Part shown: positions 8,447 to 18,188 of the stretch, piece by piece
Numbering within the stretch: position 1 is the stretch's first letter
How the letters are laid out: the number at the start of each line of letters is the position of its first letter
DNA from: CAJQQY01 sp964352225
GTDB taxonomy: Bacteria; Bacteroidota; Bacteroidia; Chitinophagales; Saprospiraceae
Direction: 5' to 3'
Assembly: GCA_964352225.1 (NCBI GenBank)
Contig: CAYGRM010000022.1
Span: 1 to 33,743, forward strand
Length of the DNA: 33,743 bases
The notes under the pieces: model-generated
What the model was told of the DNA's origin: nothing
Databases searched by the model: none
What the model saw: only the letters and a program-made list of their open reading frames with translations
Made by a program: the position numbers and the translations under genes

Positions 8447-9703
8447 ATGATTACCATAATCAAAATTGTCAAGGAGAGTATTATTCAAGCGTTTCAACAA
8501 TTGGCGGGAAGTAAGTTGAGAAGTTTCCTTTCATTGTTGGGAATTACGATTGGGATATTTTGTATCATCATTGTTTTGTCGGCGGTGGATTCTTTGGAAA
8601 GTAATGTGCGAGGAAGTTTTGAAAAATTAGGAAATGATGTGATTTACATTGACAAACAACCTTGGGATGAAGATCCTGGGCAGAGTTGGTGGAAATATTT
8701 CCGACGCCCAAATCCAAACTTCAAAGAGTTCGAATTGATTAAGAAAAAAGCAAAAGGAGTAGATTTGGCTTGCTATACTGCTAATATTGGTAGTCGAACT
8801 GCCAAGTATAGGTCTAATAGTGTCTCGGGTGCTTTCGTAGCAGGAGGTACCTATGATTTTGCTCAGATGTATAATGTGGTGATGGAAAAAGGTAGATATT
8901 ATACTCCTTCTGAATATTCGACCGGTGCTAATAAAGTGGTTTTGGGGCATACCGTTGCGAACGAACTTTTTGGTAATTTGGAACCGGTAGGAAAAAAGAT
9001 TTCGATCAATGGAATCAAACTGGAAGTTATTGGAGTGATCGAAAAAGGAGGAGAAGATTTATTGCAAGTGATGCAGTTGGATGAGGTAGTTTTGATCTCG
9101 TATAATTTGGCGAGGAAGTTTGCAAAAGTAGATGAAAATAGTGGGAGAGCGTCATTGGCAGTCAAAGCCAAGGAAGGTGTTTCATTGGAGGATTTGGAAG
9201 ATGAGGTAACTGGATTATTGCGATCAAGTCGAAGATTAAAACCAAAAGAAGAAAGTAATTTTGCCTTGAATAAATTGACGATGTTGAGTAGTTTGCTCGA
9301 TGGTTTTTTTGGAGTGATGAGTAAAATAGGCTGGGTGATTGGTGGCTTTGCATTGTTGGTTGGAATGTTTAGTGTAGCCAATATTATGTTTGTGTCCGTC
9401 AAAGAACGAACGAATATTATTGGAATAAAAAAAGCGCTAGGAGCAAAACGATATATTATTTTATTAGAATTTTTGATTGAAGCGATTATTTTATGTTTGA
9501 TTGGTGGAGTATTTGGATTGTTGATGGTGATGGGGGCATTTAAATTAATTGCTTTGATTCCTGATATGGCTTTTGAAATGTTTTTGTCAGCAGATAATGC
9601 CATTTTTGGAATTACCGTTTCTGTGATAATTGGAATTTTGGCAGGAGTGATTCCTGCATTTTTAGCGGCTAAAATGGATCCGGTGACTGCGATACGAGCC
9701 TAG
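8447..9703 (+). CDS. MacB/FtsX-type ABC transporter permease
   Basis: A 418-residue inner-membrane permease of the MacB/LolC/FtsX type, with the standard topology: membrane helix at about 22-46, a periplasmic MacB-core-like domain (about 50-285) and three C-terminal helices at about 287-312, 333-360 and 384-408. The N-terminal SKLRSFLSLLGITIGI, the VKERTNIIGIKKALGA coupling loop and the closing DPVTAIRA are family hallmarks. Such permeases move lipoproteins, peptides or toxic compounds across the envelope with an ATPase. No ATP-binding protein or membrane-fusion protein is adjacent, so its partner is elsewhere. It stands alone, closed by a strong hairpin. Confidence 0.9.
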   Translation: MITIIKIVKESIIQAFQQLAGSKLRSFLSLLGITIGIFCIIIVLSAVDSLESNVRGSFEKLGNDVIYIDKQPWDEDPGQSWWKYFRRPNPNFKEFELIKKKAKGVDLACYTANIGSRTAKYRSNSVSGAFVAGGTYDFAQMYNVVMEKGRYYTPSEYSTGANKVVLGHTVANELFGNLEPVGKKISINGIKLEVIGVIEKGGEDLLQVMQLDEVVLISYNLARKFAKVDENSGRASLAVKAKEGVSLEDLEDEVTGLLRSSRRLKPKEESNFALNKLTMLSSLLDGFFGVMSKIGWVIGGFALLVGMFSVANIMFVSVKERTNIIGIKKALGAKRYIILLEFLIEAIILCLIGGVFGLLMVMGAFKLIALIPDMAFEMFLSADNAIFGITVSVIIGILAGVIPAFLAAKMDPVTAIRA

Positions 9704-9736
9704 ATTTTTATTAAAAATATGATATTACTTATGATC

Positions 9737-9781
9737 AATAAATGCCTTGTGAAATATGAAGAATTTCACAAGGCATTTATT
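9737..9781 (+). terminator. Hairpin terminator of the ABC permease gene
   Basis: A perfect 19-base inverted repeat (9737-9755 and 9763-9781) with a seven-base loop begins 33 bases after the stop codon. The core GCCTTGTGAAA is followed by TTTATTCATT, a weak T tract. Strong stem, so likely a terminator. Confidence 0.75.
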
Positions 9782-9832
9782 CATTCGGAGATTGTATTCT
9801 TGTTAGTTTTTACCATTTTAATCTAAAGAATT

Positions 9833-9851
9833 CCCCGATGCTTGCCTCGGG
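9833..9851. repeat. Short GCTTGC-core hairpin
   Basis: CCCGA (9834-9838) pairs with TCGGG (9847-9851) around a GCTTGC core that can itself pair GC with GC. It resembles the hairpin at 10051-10071 in the same spacer and looks like a small dispersed repeat. Confidence 0.45.
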
Positions 9852-9887
9852 AGTAGAGAACTAAAGAATAGGAATTAGGGAATAGTA

Positions 9888-10004
9888 TTTTAGACGCTGA
9901 CTTTTTTATGACTTTATGATGTTTTTTTTTGCCAGCAAAAAATGGTTGGAATAATGTTAAACATAAAAGGTCATAAAAAATTCATAAAAAGTCAGCGTCT
10001 AAAA
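9888..10004. repeat. 117-bp palindromic element with 19-bp inverted ends
   Basis: Perfect 19-base inverted ends (TTTTAGACGCTGACTTTTT at 9888-9906, complement at 9986-10004) enclose 79 bases with an inner hairpin (TTTTTTGC/GCAAAAAA) and three CATAAAA words on the right. There is no coding sequence inside. The structure fits a MITE-like or REP-like element; no target duplication is evident by eye. Confidence 0.7.
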
Positions 10005-10050
10005 AAAAATCGGTAAGTGGTTATTTTCGTATTTAACTGAAATTTTAACT

Positions 10051-10071
10051 CCTCGTCAGCTTGCTGCGAGG
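10051..10071. repeat. Second GCTTGC-core hairpin
   Basis: CCTCG-T-CAGC (10051-10060) pairs with GCTG-CGAGG (10063-10071), nine pairs with one bulged T and a TT loop. It shares the GCTTGC core with the hairpin at 9833-9851. The rest of the 513-base spacer before the M64 gene shows no gene. Confidence 0.5.
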
Positions 10072-10216
10072 TAGTTTAATCATTTATATGCTGTCCTCTT
10101 CCCTTCATTTTTTTTGTAAAAAAAGAAGAAGTTGAATAATTGAAACTGTCCTATTAAAGTCCTACCATTTATTTTAATATGCTTATTTTGTAGAGGTAAC
10201 CAAAACCCTTTTCAAA

Positions 10217-12001
10217 ATGAAAATATCAAATACTCTTCTATTTTTTTTCTTCCTTTTAATTTGCTCGTGTAAAATTTTTCAAAAAACACCAGACGACATT
10301 ATCGACCCTCCCGTAGTCGAATCGCCACTTCCAGTTTACACTCAAGGACAAGCCGAATTTCATTTCTGGAAACATAGTCCATTGCATGTTGCAAATTTTA
10401 AAACTGTGAATTTTCAAGTAAAAGCAACTGATCATCAAGGGATTACGAAAGTGGAATTGTACATTTTTGAATATCAATTATTTAAAAATCCACAAGGTTT
10501 ACCTTCCAAAAAGAAATCAGAAAATAGGATTTGGGGACTCGCCAACACTTGGAATTTAGATGGGAAAAAACAAACGGTTGATTTGAATTTTGAATATCAA
10601 AAAGGTTTTGCTTCCCATTCCAATGTGGAATATGTTTTTAAAATAATTAATTCGAAAAATGAATTGACGGAACGATTTGCGATGTTTGATTCAGGTGCTT
10701 CGCCTTGGACAAATGATAAAATTTTATTGTATTCCACGACGCGCCAACCAATGAATGCAACGATCAATCTTTGTTTTTTTCCAGATATTGATTTCAAGAA
10801 AGATTGGAATAAGTTTTTAATTGAAACCGAAAAATTAATTTATGATGGCTACCATGAAAACAACATGATTTCGAATCATAAAGACCTGTGGAATTTTTAT
10901 TACACTCGCCAAGAAGCAGATGGTTACGAAATGCTTATCAATCCTGGAAATGAAAATGCTTATCCTACTTTTATGAAGGATAACATGATTTCTGGAATTG
11001 ATGCCTTTGGAATGTTGCACCAAGATGAATATCCTGATCGAACTTATTTTAGAACGAGTTTTAACTTTCTAGCGAGCAATGTTTTCACTACCGAAGTTTA
11101 TAATTATGGAACTGCGGTGCATGAAACTGCCCATGCTATTTTCAGATTGAGTGATGAGTATGATGGTTGTGCTTGTTTTCAAACTGATGCTGGTTCCAAT
11201 GTTTTTACTTCAGCTGATGCTTGTGCTGCTTTTAATGAAAAGTATGAATTTTCTAATCCAGAATGTAATGTGTTGAAAGGTTGGGATGATCAAATTTGGT
11301 TTATGCCTGAGAAAAAAATTTTGTTTCGAACTGAACAGGAATGTCAAGATTTTAATGTTGAAAATGTCTTACCAAAAGACAGTTGCCAAATTTTTATTGA
11401 TCCCAATGGAAGGTGGTTTCGTGCCTTTAAAGGTATTTGCATCATGCAAGATGATGGAGATCAAAAACAAAATCCCTTTCAAAGAACGTGTCAAGTAGTG
11501 ATTGACAATTTTTATGATGCTTTGAAAAAAGATATTGCCCAAAGTGACCTAACAAGTATGCCTTCGACCATTTTATTCAATAATATTTTTGGTTATGAAG
11601 CTGTTGTTTTGGTAGAATTATCGGATCAGGAAGAGGGAGGTTATGATATGCAAGTGATGGATGTTCAATATGGAATACCTTCTAAAAATGTTTTGAAAGG
11701 AAGAGCAATTAATATTGAATTTACTAGTTCATCAGGAGAAATGATCCATCAAGTAAGTGTAGATAATCCCTCACATATTTTATTTCATGGAAAAAATGAG
11801 GAGAGTGAAATGATGTCGATGGGACATGGTTCATGTGTCGTTGCGATTCCTTTTAATAAAGGATTAGCTAGGGTGAGTTTGGATTTTGAAAAAAGCAATA
11901 ATCAAAATATTTCCATAAAAGGGATCTCAAAAAAAACTAAGCAAGAATTTGATGTTGCTGAAAAAGTGAAGGAATGCTACGGGAAGTTTTTGCAGCAATA
12001 G
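10217..12001 (+). CDS. M64 family (IgA-peptidase type) metallopeptidase, lipoprotein
   Basis: A 594-residue predicted outer-surface or periplasmic lipoprotein; the signal peptide ends LLICSC with the lipidated cysteine at residue 18. Residues about 35-170 are a beta-rich N-terminal domain, as in M64 proteins of Bacteroidota. The zinc motif HETAH is at 302-306, followed at family spacing by LSDEYDG (311-317), the signature of peptidase family M64. A cysteine-rich stretch follows (CACF at 318-321 and several more Cys to about 415), probably disulphide-bonded. The last 130 residues form a beta-rich domain of unknown role. Although the family contains an IgA protease of Clostridium, most members have unknown targets, so general peptidase is the safe reading. 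It is monocistronic, closed by the terminator at 12048. Confidence 0.85.
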   Translation: MKISNTLLFFFFLLICSCKIFQKTPDDIIDPPVVESPLPVYTQGQAEFHFWKHSPLHVANFKTVNFQVKATDHQGITKVELYIFEYQLFKNPQGLPSKKKSENRIWGLANTWNLDGKKQTVDLNFEYQKGFASHSNVEYVFKIINSKNELTERFAMFDSGASPWTNDKILLYSTTRQPMNATINLCFFPDIDFKKDWNKFLIETEKLIYDGYHENNMISNHKDLWNFYYTRQEADGYEMLINPGNENAYPTFMKDNMISGIDAFGMLHQDEYPDRTYFRTSFNFLASNVFTTEVYNYGTAVHETAHAIFRLSDEYDGCACFQTDAGSNVFTSADACAAFNEKYEFSNPECNVLKGWDDQIWFMPEKKILFRTEQECQDFNVENVLPKDSCQIFIDPNGRWFRAFKGICIMQDDGDQKQNPFQRTCQVVIDNFYDALKKDIAQSDLTSMPSTILFNNIFGYEAVVLVELSDQEEGGYDMQVMDVQYGIPSKNVLKGRAINIEFTSSSGEMIHQVSVDNPSHILFHGKNEESEMMSMGHGSCVVAIPFNKGLARVSLDFEKSNNQNISIKGISKKTKQEFDVAEKVKECYGKFLQQ

Positions 12002-12047
12002 CGATAAGCGATACTTTGTTGCTAGGTAGTCAATGAATAAATAGTTC

Positions 12048-12093
12048 AAAAAAAAACTCAATAAGATGAAACATTCTTATTGAGTTTTTTTTT
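12048..12093. terminator. Bidirectional hairpin terminator after the M64 gene
   Basis: Perfect 19-base arms (12048-12066 and 12075-12093) read nine A, CTCAATAAGA, then an eight-base loop and the complement ending in nine T. The A run and T run on both sides make it a classical intrinsic terminator, 46 bases after the stop codon. Confidence 0.88.
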
Positions 12094-12377
12094 GAGAAAA
12101 ATCAATACGTTGGCAATTTTAGGGTTTTTGGTATGGTATTTATTGTTAATATAGAAATCATATTTGAAAAATATTAATGTAAAAAAATACAGGCATTACT
12201 TTGCCATCAACTTACTTCAATTCTTACCAAATTTCATTTTACCAAAACAATACTATCGTTACTTAGACTCAGAATTAATTATACTTTTCTCAAGTTAAAA
12301 AAGGGAAAAGGTGTCCCTCTATAAATAGACTGAATTTTTTAAAATAACTATCGAAAAGTTTTAACAAAAAAATTACA
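12094..12377 (+). other. Upstream region of the adhesin cassette, no gene
   Basis: About 280 bases without an ORF of note. The promoter of the cassette should lie here. The nearest match is TTACTTTG at 12196-12203, which does not fit TAnnTTTG in register and has no well-spaced -33 box, so I do not call it. Confidence 0.4.
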
Positions 12378-15300
12378 ATGATGAATGAATTGTCGCCTCC
12401 GCAAATCTTTGATACTCTACGAAAAGTAATCTCGAAGCACTTGCAAAAGGGTATTCTAATTTTACTCACACTTTTATTTTCCCAAACTATTTTACAAGCC
12501 GAAGGTTCTGTTGATTTTAGAAATTATGCAGGAAAGCGTCTATTTTATTGGGCGAATGAGCAGCAACAAATTAAGGTGTATGCTCAGGCTGGTGAATACA
12601 TTAATTTAGGTTCGAGCCACATTGGGGTCAATGGTGGCTTTTTGATGTTGTATAAACCAGATGGAACACTTGCTGGGATTTACCAAGATTTAGGAGCTGG
12701 AGCTGGACTCGGTATCATCAATAACGATGTCGAAGAGTTGAACGGTCCAACAGGTGGAGGTACCATGAATGGAAGTGGATACATACCAATTACTCAAGAA
12801 GTGATGGCTGGTGAAGCAGGAATTTGGACGGTAGTTTTGGGATTTTCAACTACACTTCCGATTACTTCATCGTACTCATTTACAAATCTTGAAAATAATG
12901 AAGTGTGGGATCGAGCAACTTACCAACCAAATGAATGGGCTGTAGTAGCTTGGGATGCAACAGTCTCAACAGGATCGGCTGCAAATGATGGAGGAACGAT
13001 GTTGACAGGACGAGTTTACACTAATCAGTATAAAGCAATTATTACTGGAAATCTTAATTCTACTTCGCCAACATTCTATATGATGTCAAAAGAAGGGATT
13101 CAGTATCAAATTGATTTTGATGGAGTTGATCCTTATGGATTTGATTTTTCAGCCACCTCTACAGGCATTGTAGATCATACTGGACAGCCAACCTATCTTT
13201 CAAAATCAACGACAAGTTATACTGTTTCGAATGATCCTTCCTCTTGGACTTCGGGAAATTTTTATATCTATGATCCTCAGAGTGATGACAACGGTTCATT
13301 GATTACTTATAAAATATTTTTCAATACTCCAGATCCACTTTTGCCTACTCAGGCAATGACTTCGAATGTATACACTAATTCAACGTATACAACTTGGTTG
13401 AATAATGTGGTGAGTACTGATGCTTTGAGTGTTCAAAGTTTTGATTTTACGGGATTGGATAATATGGGAAATCCAACTTGTTTTGGTAGCAATATGCAAA
13501 CTGGAATAGGAGGAATTCTTTCTTATACTTCAAATATTACGGGTACTGCAAAATTATCATTAGACATTAATGGAGATGGAGATTTTGTTGATGCTGAGGA
13601 TAGAATTATTTATGAAGCTGCTAATGCTGGCGCCAACGAAATGAGTTGGGATGGACTAGATGGAAATGGTGCAATGATGAGCTTGGCAACAGGTGTTGAA
13701 ATAAATTATTTATTGGAAATGCGAGCAGGAGAAATGCACATTATGTTTCGTGATATCGAAAATAATCCAGGTGGAATTATCTTTACTCGATTGACTGGAG
13801 ACGGCGCTCCTTCCAGCGAATTTTATTATGATCATACCGAAGTAGGTGGAACAACAAGTGGAGGTGCTGCACCTTCCGTTTCTTCAACTACTATACCTTA
13901 TACTTATTCCTCTAACTGGGGAAATAATAAAATGTTAGATTACTGGGCATATCAAGATGTAACTGGTAATGCTTCAGGAAAAGTGATTGTCAATGTGGTC
14001 AATGATTGTGCTAAACCTATTATTGGTGATAGCGACAATGATGGTATAAATGATGACATAGATTTGGATGATGATAATGATGGTATTCCAGATGCTAGAG
14101 AGTATTGTCACCCTACAGATGGTTTTGCTTGCTTTCCAATGGGAGTAGATCCAAGTGGAGACGAGGATGGAGACTTAGTTCCGAACTACTTGGATGCAGA
14201 TGATATAGCAGTAAATAATCCATGTATAGATGGAGATGGAAATGGTTTTTGTGACCAAGTGGATGGGATATTTGATAATGATGGAGATGGAGTGCCAGAT
14301 CATTTGGATTTGGATTCAGACAATGATGGAATTCCTGATATGGTAGAAGCAGGTCATGCTTTACTTGATGTAAATATGGATGCTCGGATAGATGGAGTCG
14401 CTGCAGATTTTGGAGCGAATGGATTATTCAATAACATTTCTACTGATCCAGATGCAACGACGGCTACGATTACTTATTTAATTTTAAATACTAATAGTAA
14501 TAGTACTCCAGATCATGATGATTTAGATTCTGATGATGATGGACTTTTTGATGTAGTAGAATCTCAACAAGTAGATGGAGATTTTGATGGAATAGTTGGT
14601 ACAGGAGCTCCAAAGGTAGATGCCAATGGATTACCTTTCGAAGATGGAGCTGGAAATCCTGTAGTGATTATATTTTCTCCAAAGGATTTAGACTTAGATA
14701 TGATTCCTGATTATCGAGATTGGGATCGTGATGGCGATGGAATTGCAGATTACTATGAATGCCCAGATCAAACCAATTGTACGGATTCTGATTCTGATGG
14801 AAATTTTGATGTAGATGAATTGGATAGTGATGGCGATGGACTGACGGATAACGAAGAATGTCCAACGGGACTTCCTTGTCCTGATTCAGATAGTAATGGA
14901 ACGGATGATTTTCAACAATTCAATGTAGGATGTCCAACTTTTGATATTCCAGTTGTGACGGTTGCAGACAATGTGATTTGTGAAGGGGAAATAATTTCTC
15001 TTTCAACAGATGCTGTGGCTGGAGCGAATATTTCTTACGAATGGACTTTTTCGAATAACAATACAACTTATTCTTTAGGTCTAACCACTTCACCAAATTA
15101 CTTTATCAATTTTACCAATCCTTCTCATACCGGAAGTTATGCTGTGCAAGTACGATCTGGAAGTTGTTTTTCACAAATTTCAAACGCAGAAAATGTAACC
15201 GTATACTCTACTTCACCACCAATTGCGGTAAATGCCTCTACTCAAGCAACACCAGCTTGCGAAGGCGAAAGTGCACAATTGGAAGTACCATTCATGATTG

Positions 15301-17069
15301 ATGCCACTTACCAATGGTTTGGGTCGAATGGATTTTCCTCTACTCAATATGATCCTGTAATTACGAATTTGACTTCAGATAATGCAGGTAGTTACTATGC
15401 AGTTGTAGAATTAAGTGATGGATGTGCTACGGTAGTTTCAACTAATACTACTTTGTTTGTTCAAGCAACACCACCTCCAGCAGCTGTGGAAAGTTCAGTC
15501 GGAGTTTGTGAAGGAAGTGATTTAGTTTTAACTGCAAACCCTTTAGGTATTCCACCCAATGCTACTCTAAACTTTGAATGGTTTTATCAAAATGGAACAT
15601 CTATTGGGACAACAACTGATCTTGATTTTACCGTTCCAAATATTGATGCAGCATCAGCAGGTGAATACTACGTAGTGATGAGTGTGGGGAATTGTGTAGC
15701 GGATCCTTCTGCCATGGTTACTGTTGAAATTACAGAAACGGATATGGCAAATGCAGGAAATGATATGACAATTTGTGGATTAGGGAATGCAGACTTGACT
15801 GCAACAATGCCATCAGTTGGAACAGGTCAATGGACTTCAACAACTGGTGCAACAGTTGATGATATAGCTAATCCAAACTCTTCGGTTTCAAATATGACCG
15901 CTGGAAATAATGTTTTCGTTTGGACACTCTCAAATGATAACTGCCCAGATTATGCAACCGATACCGTGATCATAAACTATACTGATCCAACCAATGATGA
16001 GTCAGATGCGGGAATTGATATGCTAGTTTGTAACGATGGAACTGTAATTTTGAATGCTTCTTCACCAGCTACCGCCTTAGGAGTTTGGTCTCAACCAAGT
16101 ACTCAGACCGCTATCGTAATTTCTAATAATACTTCTCCTACACCAACAGTATCAGGAATGATTCCTGGAAATGTTTACACTTTCACTTGGACACTTTCAG
16201 AAGGAAGTTGCCTTGATTATGATTCGGATGATGTATTAGTTGCGATATCTGAATTGCCAACTATTGAAGCGCAAGTTGATGTAGAACAAACTTATGCTTG
16301 TGAAGGGGACGAAGTTACCTTAAGTGCTAATCAACCAAACATCGGAACAGGAGCTTGGTCAACAACCTCTTCCGTAAATATTACTAATCCAAATGCTGCT
16401 TCTACCACAACTGGTAATATTCCAGTTGGAGCAAGCATGTTTATATGGTCCTTGACCAATGGAGGTTGTAATAATTATTCGGCTGATACGATGATAGTTT
16501 TTAGAGAGGACAATATAGAAGTGACGGATGATAATTATATGATCAGCCTAAATGAAAGATTAGTTGACGAAGATCTTTTGGTCAATGACCTAATTGGATT
16601 TGTCAATGAGTATGATGTGAAAATTACGCAAAATCCATCCCAAGGTACAGTTCAGATGTTTGATGGGATTTTCACCTATGAACCCAATCATAACGCATAT
16701 GGAGTAGATGAATTCGAATATGAAGTGTGTAACGTAAACTGTCCGGATGATTGTCAGAGAGCAACAGTAACAATTACGTTGAATGGTCTGAATGAGAAAG
16801 GAGAATGCTGGATTCCAAATGTCTTAACGCCAAATGGAAATGGTAAAAATGATGCTTTGACCATTCCATGTGTTGAGAATTTTCCTAATAATGAATTGAT
16901 GATTTTCAATCGATGGGGAGATAAAGTATTCTCAACCGTAGGTTACAACAACGATTGGGAAGGAACCCATAACGGAAATACTTTACCAGCTGGAACGTAC
17001 TACTATATTTTCAAAGTAGATACAGATGATGCAGATCCTGCTCAAGGATTTTTTACCATTATCAGGTAA
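12378..17069 (+). CDS. Giant surface adhesin with type-B T9SS (gliding motility-associated) C-terminal domain
   Basis: A 1563-residue secreted protein, first of a three-gene cassette with PorP/SprF and a PorE-like protein. The signal peptide is long, with basic residues to about 24 and cleavage near LQAEG. Residues about 45-550 are a beta-rich region I cannot assign. Residues 550-850 carry runs of DxDxDG calcium loops of the thrombospondin type 3 kind. Three Ig-like domains (about 855-1120) and three PKD-like repeats of about 80 residues (1121-1375) follow, the latter sharing a GTG-W-(S/T) core and a W-(S/T)-L strand. A cadherin-like domain with LVNDL and GTVQMFDGIFTYEPN precedes the sorting domain at about 1475-1563: CWIPNVLTPNGNGKND, IFNRWGDKVF, LPAGTYYY, ending FTIIR. 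The family role is adhesion or gliding on surfaces; the ligand is unknown. ATG codons at 12378 and 12381 are both possible. Confidence 0.88.
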   Translation: MMNELSPPQIFDTLRKVISKHLQKGILILLTLLFSQTILQAEGSVDFRNYAGKRLFYWANEQQQIKVYAQAGEYINLGSSHIGVNGGFLMLYKPDGTLAGIYQDLGAGAGLGIINNDVEELNGPTGGGTMNGSGYIPITQEVMAGEAGIWTVVLGFSTTLPITSSYSFTNLENNEVWDRATYQPNEWAVVAWDATVSTGSAANDGGTMLTGRVYTNQYKAIITGNLNSTSPTFYMMSKEGIQYQIDFDGVDPYGFDFSATSTGIVDHTGQPTYLSKSTTSYTVSNDPSSWTSGNFYIYDPQSDDNGSLITYKIFFNTPDPLLPTQAMTSNVYTNSTYTTWLNNVVSTDALSVQSFDFTGLDNMGNPTCFGSNMQTGIGGILSYTSNITGTAKLSLDINGDGDFVDAEDRIIYEAANAGANEMSWDGLDGNGAMMSLATGVEINYLLEMRAGEMHIMFRDIENNPGGIIFTRLTGDGAPSSEFYYDHTEVGGTTSGGAAPSVSSTTIPYTYSSNWGNNKMLDYWAYQDVTGNASGKVIVNVVNDCAKPIIGDSDNDGINDDIDLDDDNDGIPDAREYCHPTDGFACFPMGVDPSGDEDGDLVPNYLDADDIAVNNPCIDGDGNGFCDQVDGIFDNDGDGVPDHLDLDSDNDGIPDMVEAGHALLDVNMDARIDGVAADFGANGLFNNISTDPDATTATITYLILNTNSNSTPDHDDLDSDDDGLFDVVESQQVDGDFDGIVGTGAPKVDANGLPFEDGAGNPVVIIFSPKDLDLDMIPDYRDWDRDGDGIADYYECPDQTNCTDSDSDGNFDVDELDSDGDGLTDNEECPTGLPCPDSDSNGTDDFQQFNVGCPTFDIPVVTVADNVICEGEIISLSTDAVAGANISYEWTFSNNNTTYSLGLTTSPNYFINFTNPSHTGSYAVQVRSGSCFSQISNAENVTVYSTSPPIAVNASTQATPACEGESAQLEVPFMIDATYQWFGSNGFSSTQYDPVITNLTSDNAGSYYAVVELSDGCATVVSTNTTLFVQATPPPAAVESSVGVCEGSDLVLTANPLGIPPNATLNFEWFYQNGTSIGTTTDLDFTVPNIDAASAGEYYVVMSVGNCVADPSAMVTVEITETDMANAGNDMTICGLGNADLTATMPSVGTGQWTSTTGATVDDIANPNSSVSNMTAGNNVFVWTLSNDNCPDYATDTVIINYTDPTNDESDAGIDMLVCNDGTVILNASSPATALGVWSQPSTQTAIVISNNTSPTPTVSGMIPGNVYTFTWTLSEGSCLDYDSDDVLVAISELPTIEAQVDVEQTYACEGDEVTLSANQPNIGTGAWSTTSSVNITNPNAASTTTGNIPVGASMFIWSLTNGGCNNYSADTMIVFREDNIEVTDDNYMISLNERLVDEDLLVNDLIGFVNEYDVKITQNPSQGTVQMFDGIFTYEPNHNAYGVDEFEYEVCNVNCPDDCQRATVTITLNGLNEKGECWIPNVLTPNGNGKNDALTIPCVENFPNNELMIFNRWGDKVFSTVGYNNDWEGTHNGNTLPAGTYYYIFKVDTDDADPAQGFFTIIR
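14025..14925 (+). repeat. Coding repeat: calcium-binding DxDxDG loops
   Basis: About 300 codons within the adhesin rich in GATGATGATGG-type triplets, encoding at least eight loops such as DSDNDGINDD, DDDNDGIPDA, DNDGDGVPDH, DSDNDGIPDM, DSDDDGLFDV, DRDGDGIADY and DSDGDGLTDN. These form thrombospondin type 3-like rods that stiffen on binding calcium, spacing the N-terminal region from the Ig-like stalk. Confidence 0.8.
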
Positions 17070-17148
17070 TATAGCTTTTGGTTAAATGTAAAAGTATTGT
17101 TACGAGCAGTAATTTTTTGATAAAAATAATTTTTAAAAAATAATAAAG

Positions 17149-18072
17149 ATGCAAAAATATTTAATTCTTCTAATCATAGTAATGGGGACAGCCTGGTCTG
17201 TCAATGCTCAAAGTGATCCTCATTACACACAATTCATGCATAATAAAATGGCGATTAATCCAGCCTATGCAGGAAGCAAAGAAGTACTTACATTCACTTC
17301 ACTTTATCGAAATCAATGGTCTGGAGTGACTGGTGCGCCAACTACTTTTGCGTTGAATGCACATGCTCCTTTTTTCAGTAATCGATGTGGAGCAGGAATC
17401 TCTTTAGTTGGAGACCAACATGGTTTTTTCAAATCATATAATATTGGGTTAAATTATTCTTACCGAATTCCAATGAAAGATGGAGCCACCTTTAGCATCG
17501 GACTTAGTGGTCAAATTGAATATGGTCAGATTGATTTTACGATGATTGATCCTGCGGATATGAATGATGAGGATATTCCATTAAATGAAACTTCTCGAAT
17601 TAATCCAAATGTGGGTTTAGGTTTTTACTATAGTCATCCACAATATTACGTAGGGCTTTCTGTCCCTAGTTTTATGCGTACGACAATTTATTCTAACGAT
17701 CCAGACGGAGGTTTAAATTTAAATAAATTACGAACCTATCACCTGATGGGAGGATTCATGACTCGGATTAATCATGCAGTTCAATTCAAGCCAGCTTTGT
17801 TAGTGACTTATAATCCAAGTGCTCCGATTGAAGTAGATGTCAATGCAAGTTTTTTATTCATGGATAAAATTTGGGTAGGAGCATCGTACAGATTAGGAGA
17901 CTCCTTTGATGCGATGATTCAATATCAATTTAACCCACAAATTCGAGCGGGAGTTGCGGTTGATTTGACTACGTCTGAATTGTCTCAGTATAGTCCAGGA
18001 AGTTTTGAGGTGATGCTAGAATACGGATTGAATTTCGAAGGAAAAGGAATGAATCACTTAAGATATTTTTAA
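17149..18072 (+). CDS. PorP/SprF family type IX secretion outer-membrane protein
   Basis: A 307-residue outer-membrane barrel of the PorP/SprF family. The signal peptide ends VNAQ (residue 21), followed at once by the family's opening SDPHYTQFMHN and NPAYAGS. Alternating beta strands run to the end. In Flavobacterium johnsoniae, SprF is needed for export of the type-B substrate SprB encoded beside it, and PorP-like proteins help hold type-B substrates at the surface. The gene sits 79 bases after the type-B adhesin with no terminator between them, so it is the likely dedicated partner of that adhesin. Confidence 0.93.
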   Translation: MQKYLILLIIVMGTAWSVNAQSDPHYTQFMHNKMAINPAYAGSKEVLTFTSLYRNQWSGVTGAPTTFALNAHAPFFSNRCGAGISLVGDQHGFFKSYNIGLNYSYRIPMKDGATFSIGLSGQIEYGQIDFTMIDPADMNDEDIPLNETSRINPNVGLGFYYSHPQYYVGLSVPSFMRTTIYSNDPDGGLNLNKLRTYHLMGGFMTRINHAVQFKPALLVTYNPSAPIEVDVNASFLFMDKIWVGASYRLGDSFDAMIQYQFNPQIRAGVAVDLTTSELSQYSPGSFEVMLEYGLNFEGKGMNHLRYF

Positions 18073-18188
18073 GACCCTATGCCTTAAGTAAAACTCATCT
18101 TGAAAGTAAAAGAGTTTTGGAAAAGGAAAATAGAATTTGGTTTTTTAATTAAATCTCTGATTATCAGTTGTTTATAAAATTTAATAAA

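Noticed and set aside
8899..9603. 234-codon open frame on the minus strand
   Set aside because: It lies wholly inside the ABC permease frame, has a low-complexity Asn/Ile/Pro-rich composition and no family motif; it is a shadow of the real gene.
12196..12203. TTACTTTG as promoter of the adhesin cassette
   Set aside because: TA is out of register by one base with TAnnTTTG and the nearest TTTG is about 29 bases upstream, too far.
14025..14925. CRISPR or noncoding tandem repeat
   Set aside because: The GATGATGG-like repetition is in frame and encodes DxDxDG calcium loops; repeats and spacers are irregular.
18090..18118. Terminator between PorP/SprF and the PorE-like gene
   Set aside because: Only seven pairs (AAAACTC/GAGTTTT) with a 15-base loop and no T run; the cassette is more likely transcribed through.
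18168..18188. TTG start adding seven residues to the PorE-like protein
   Set aside because: The ATG at 18189 follows an A-rich stretch and gives a clean signal peptide; the extension would put hydrophobic residues before its basic region.
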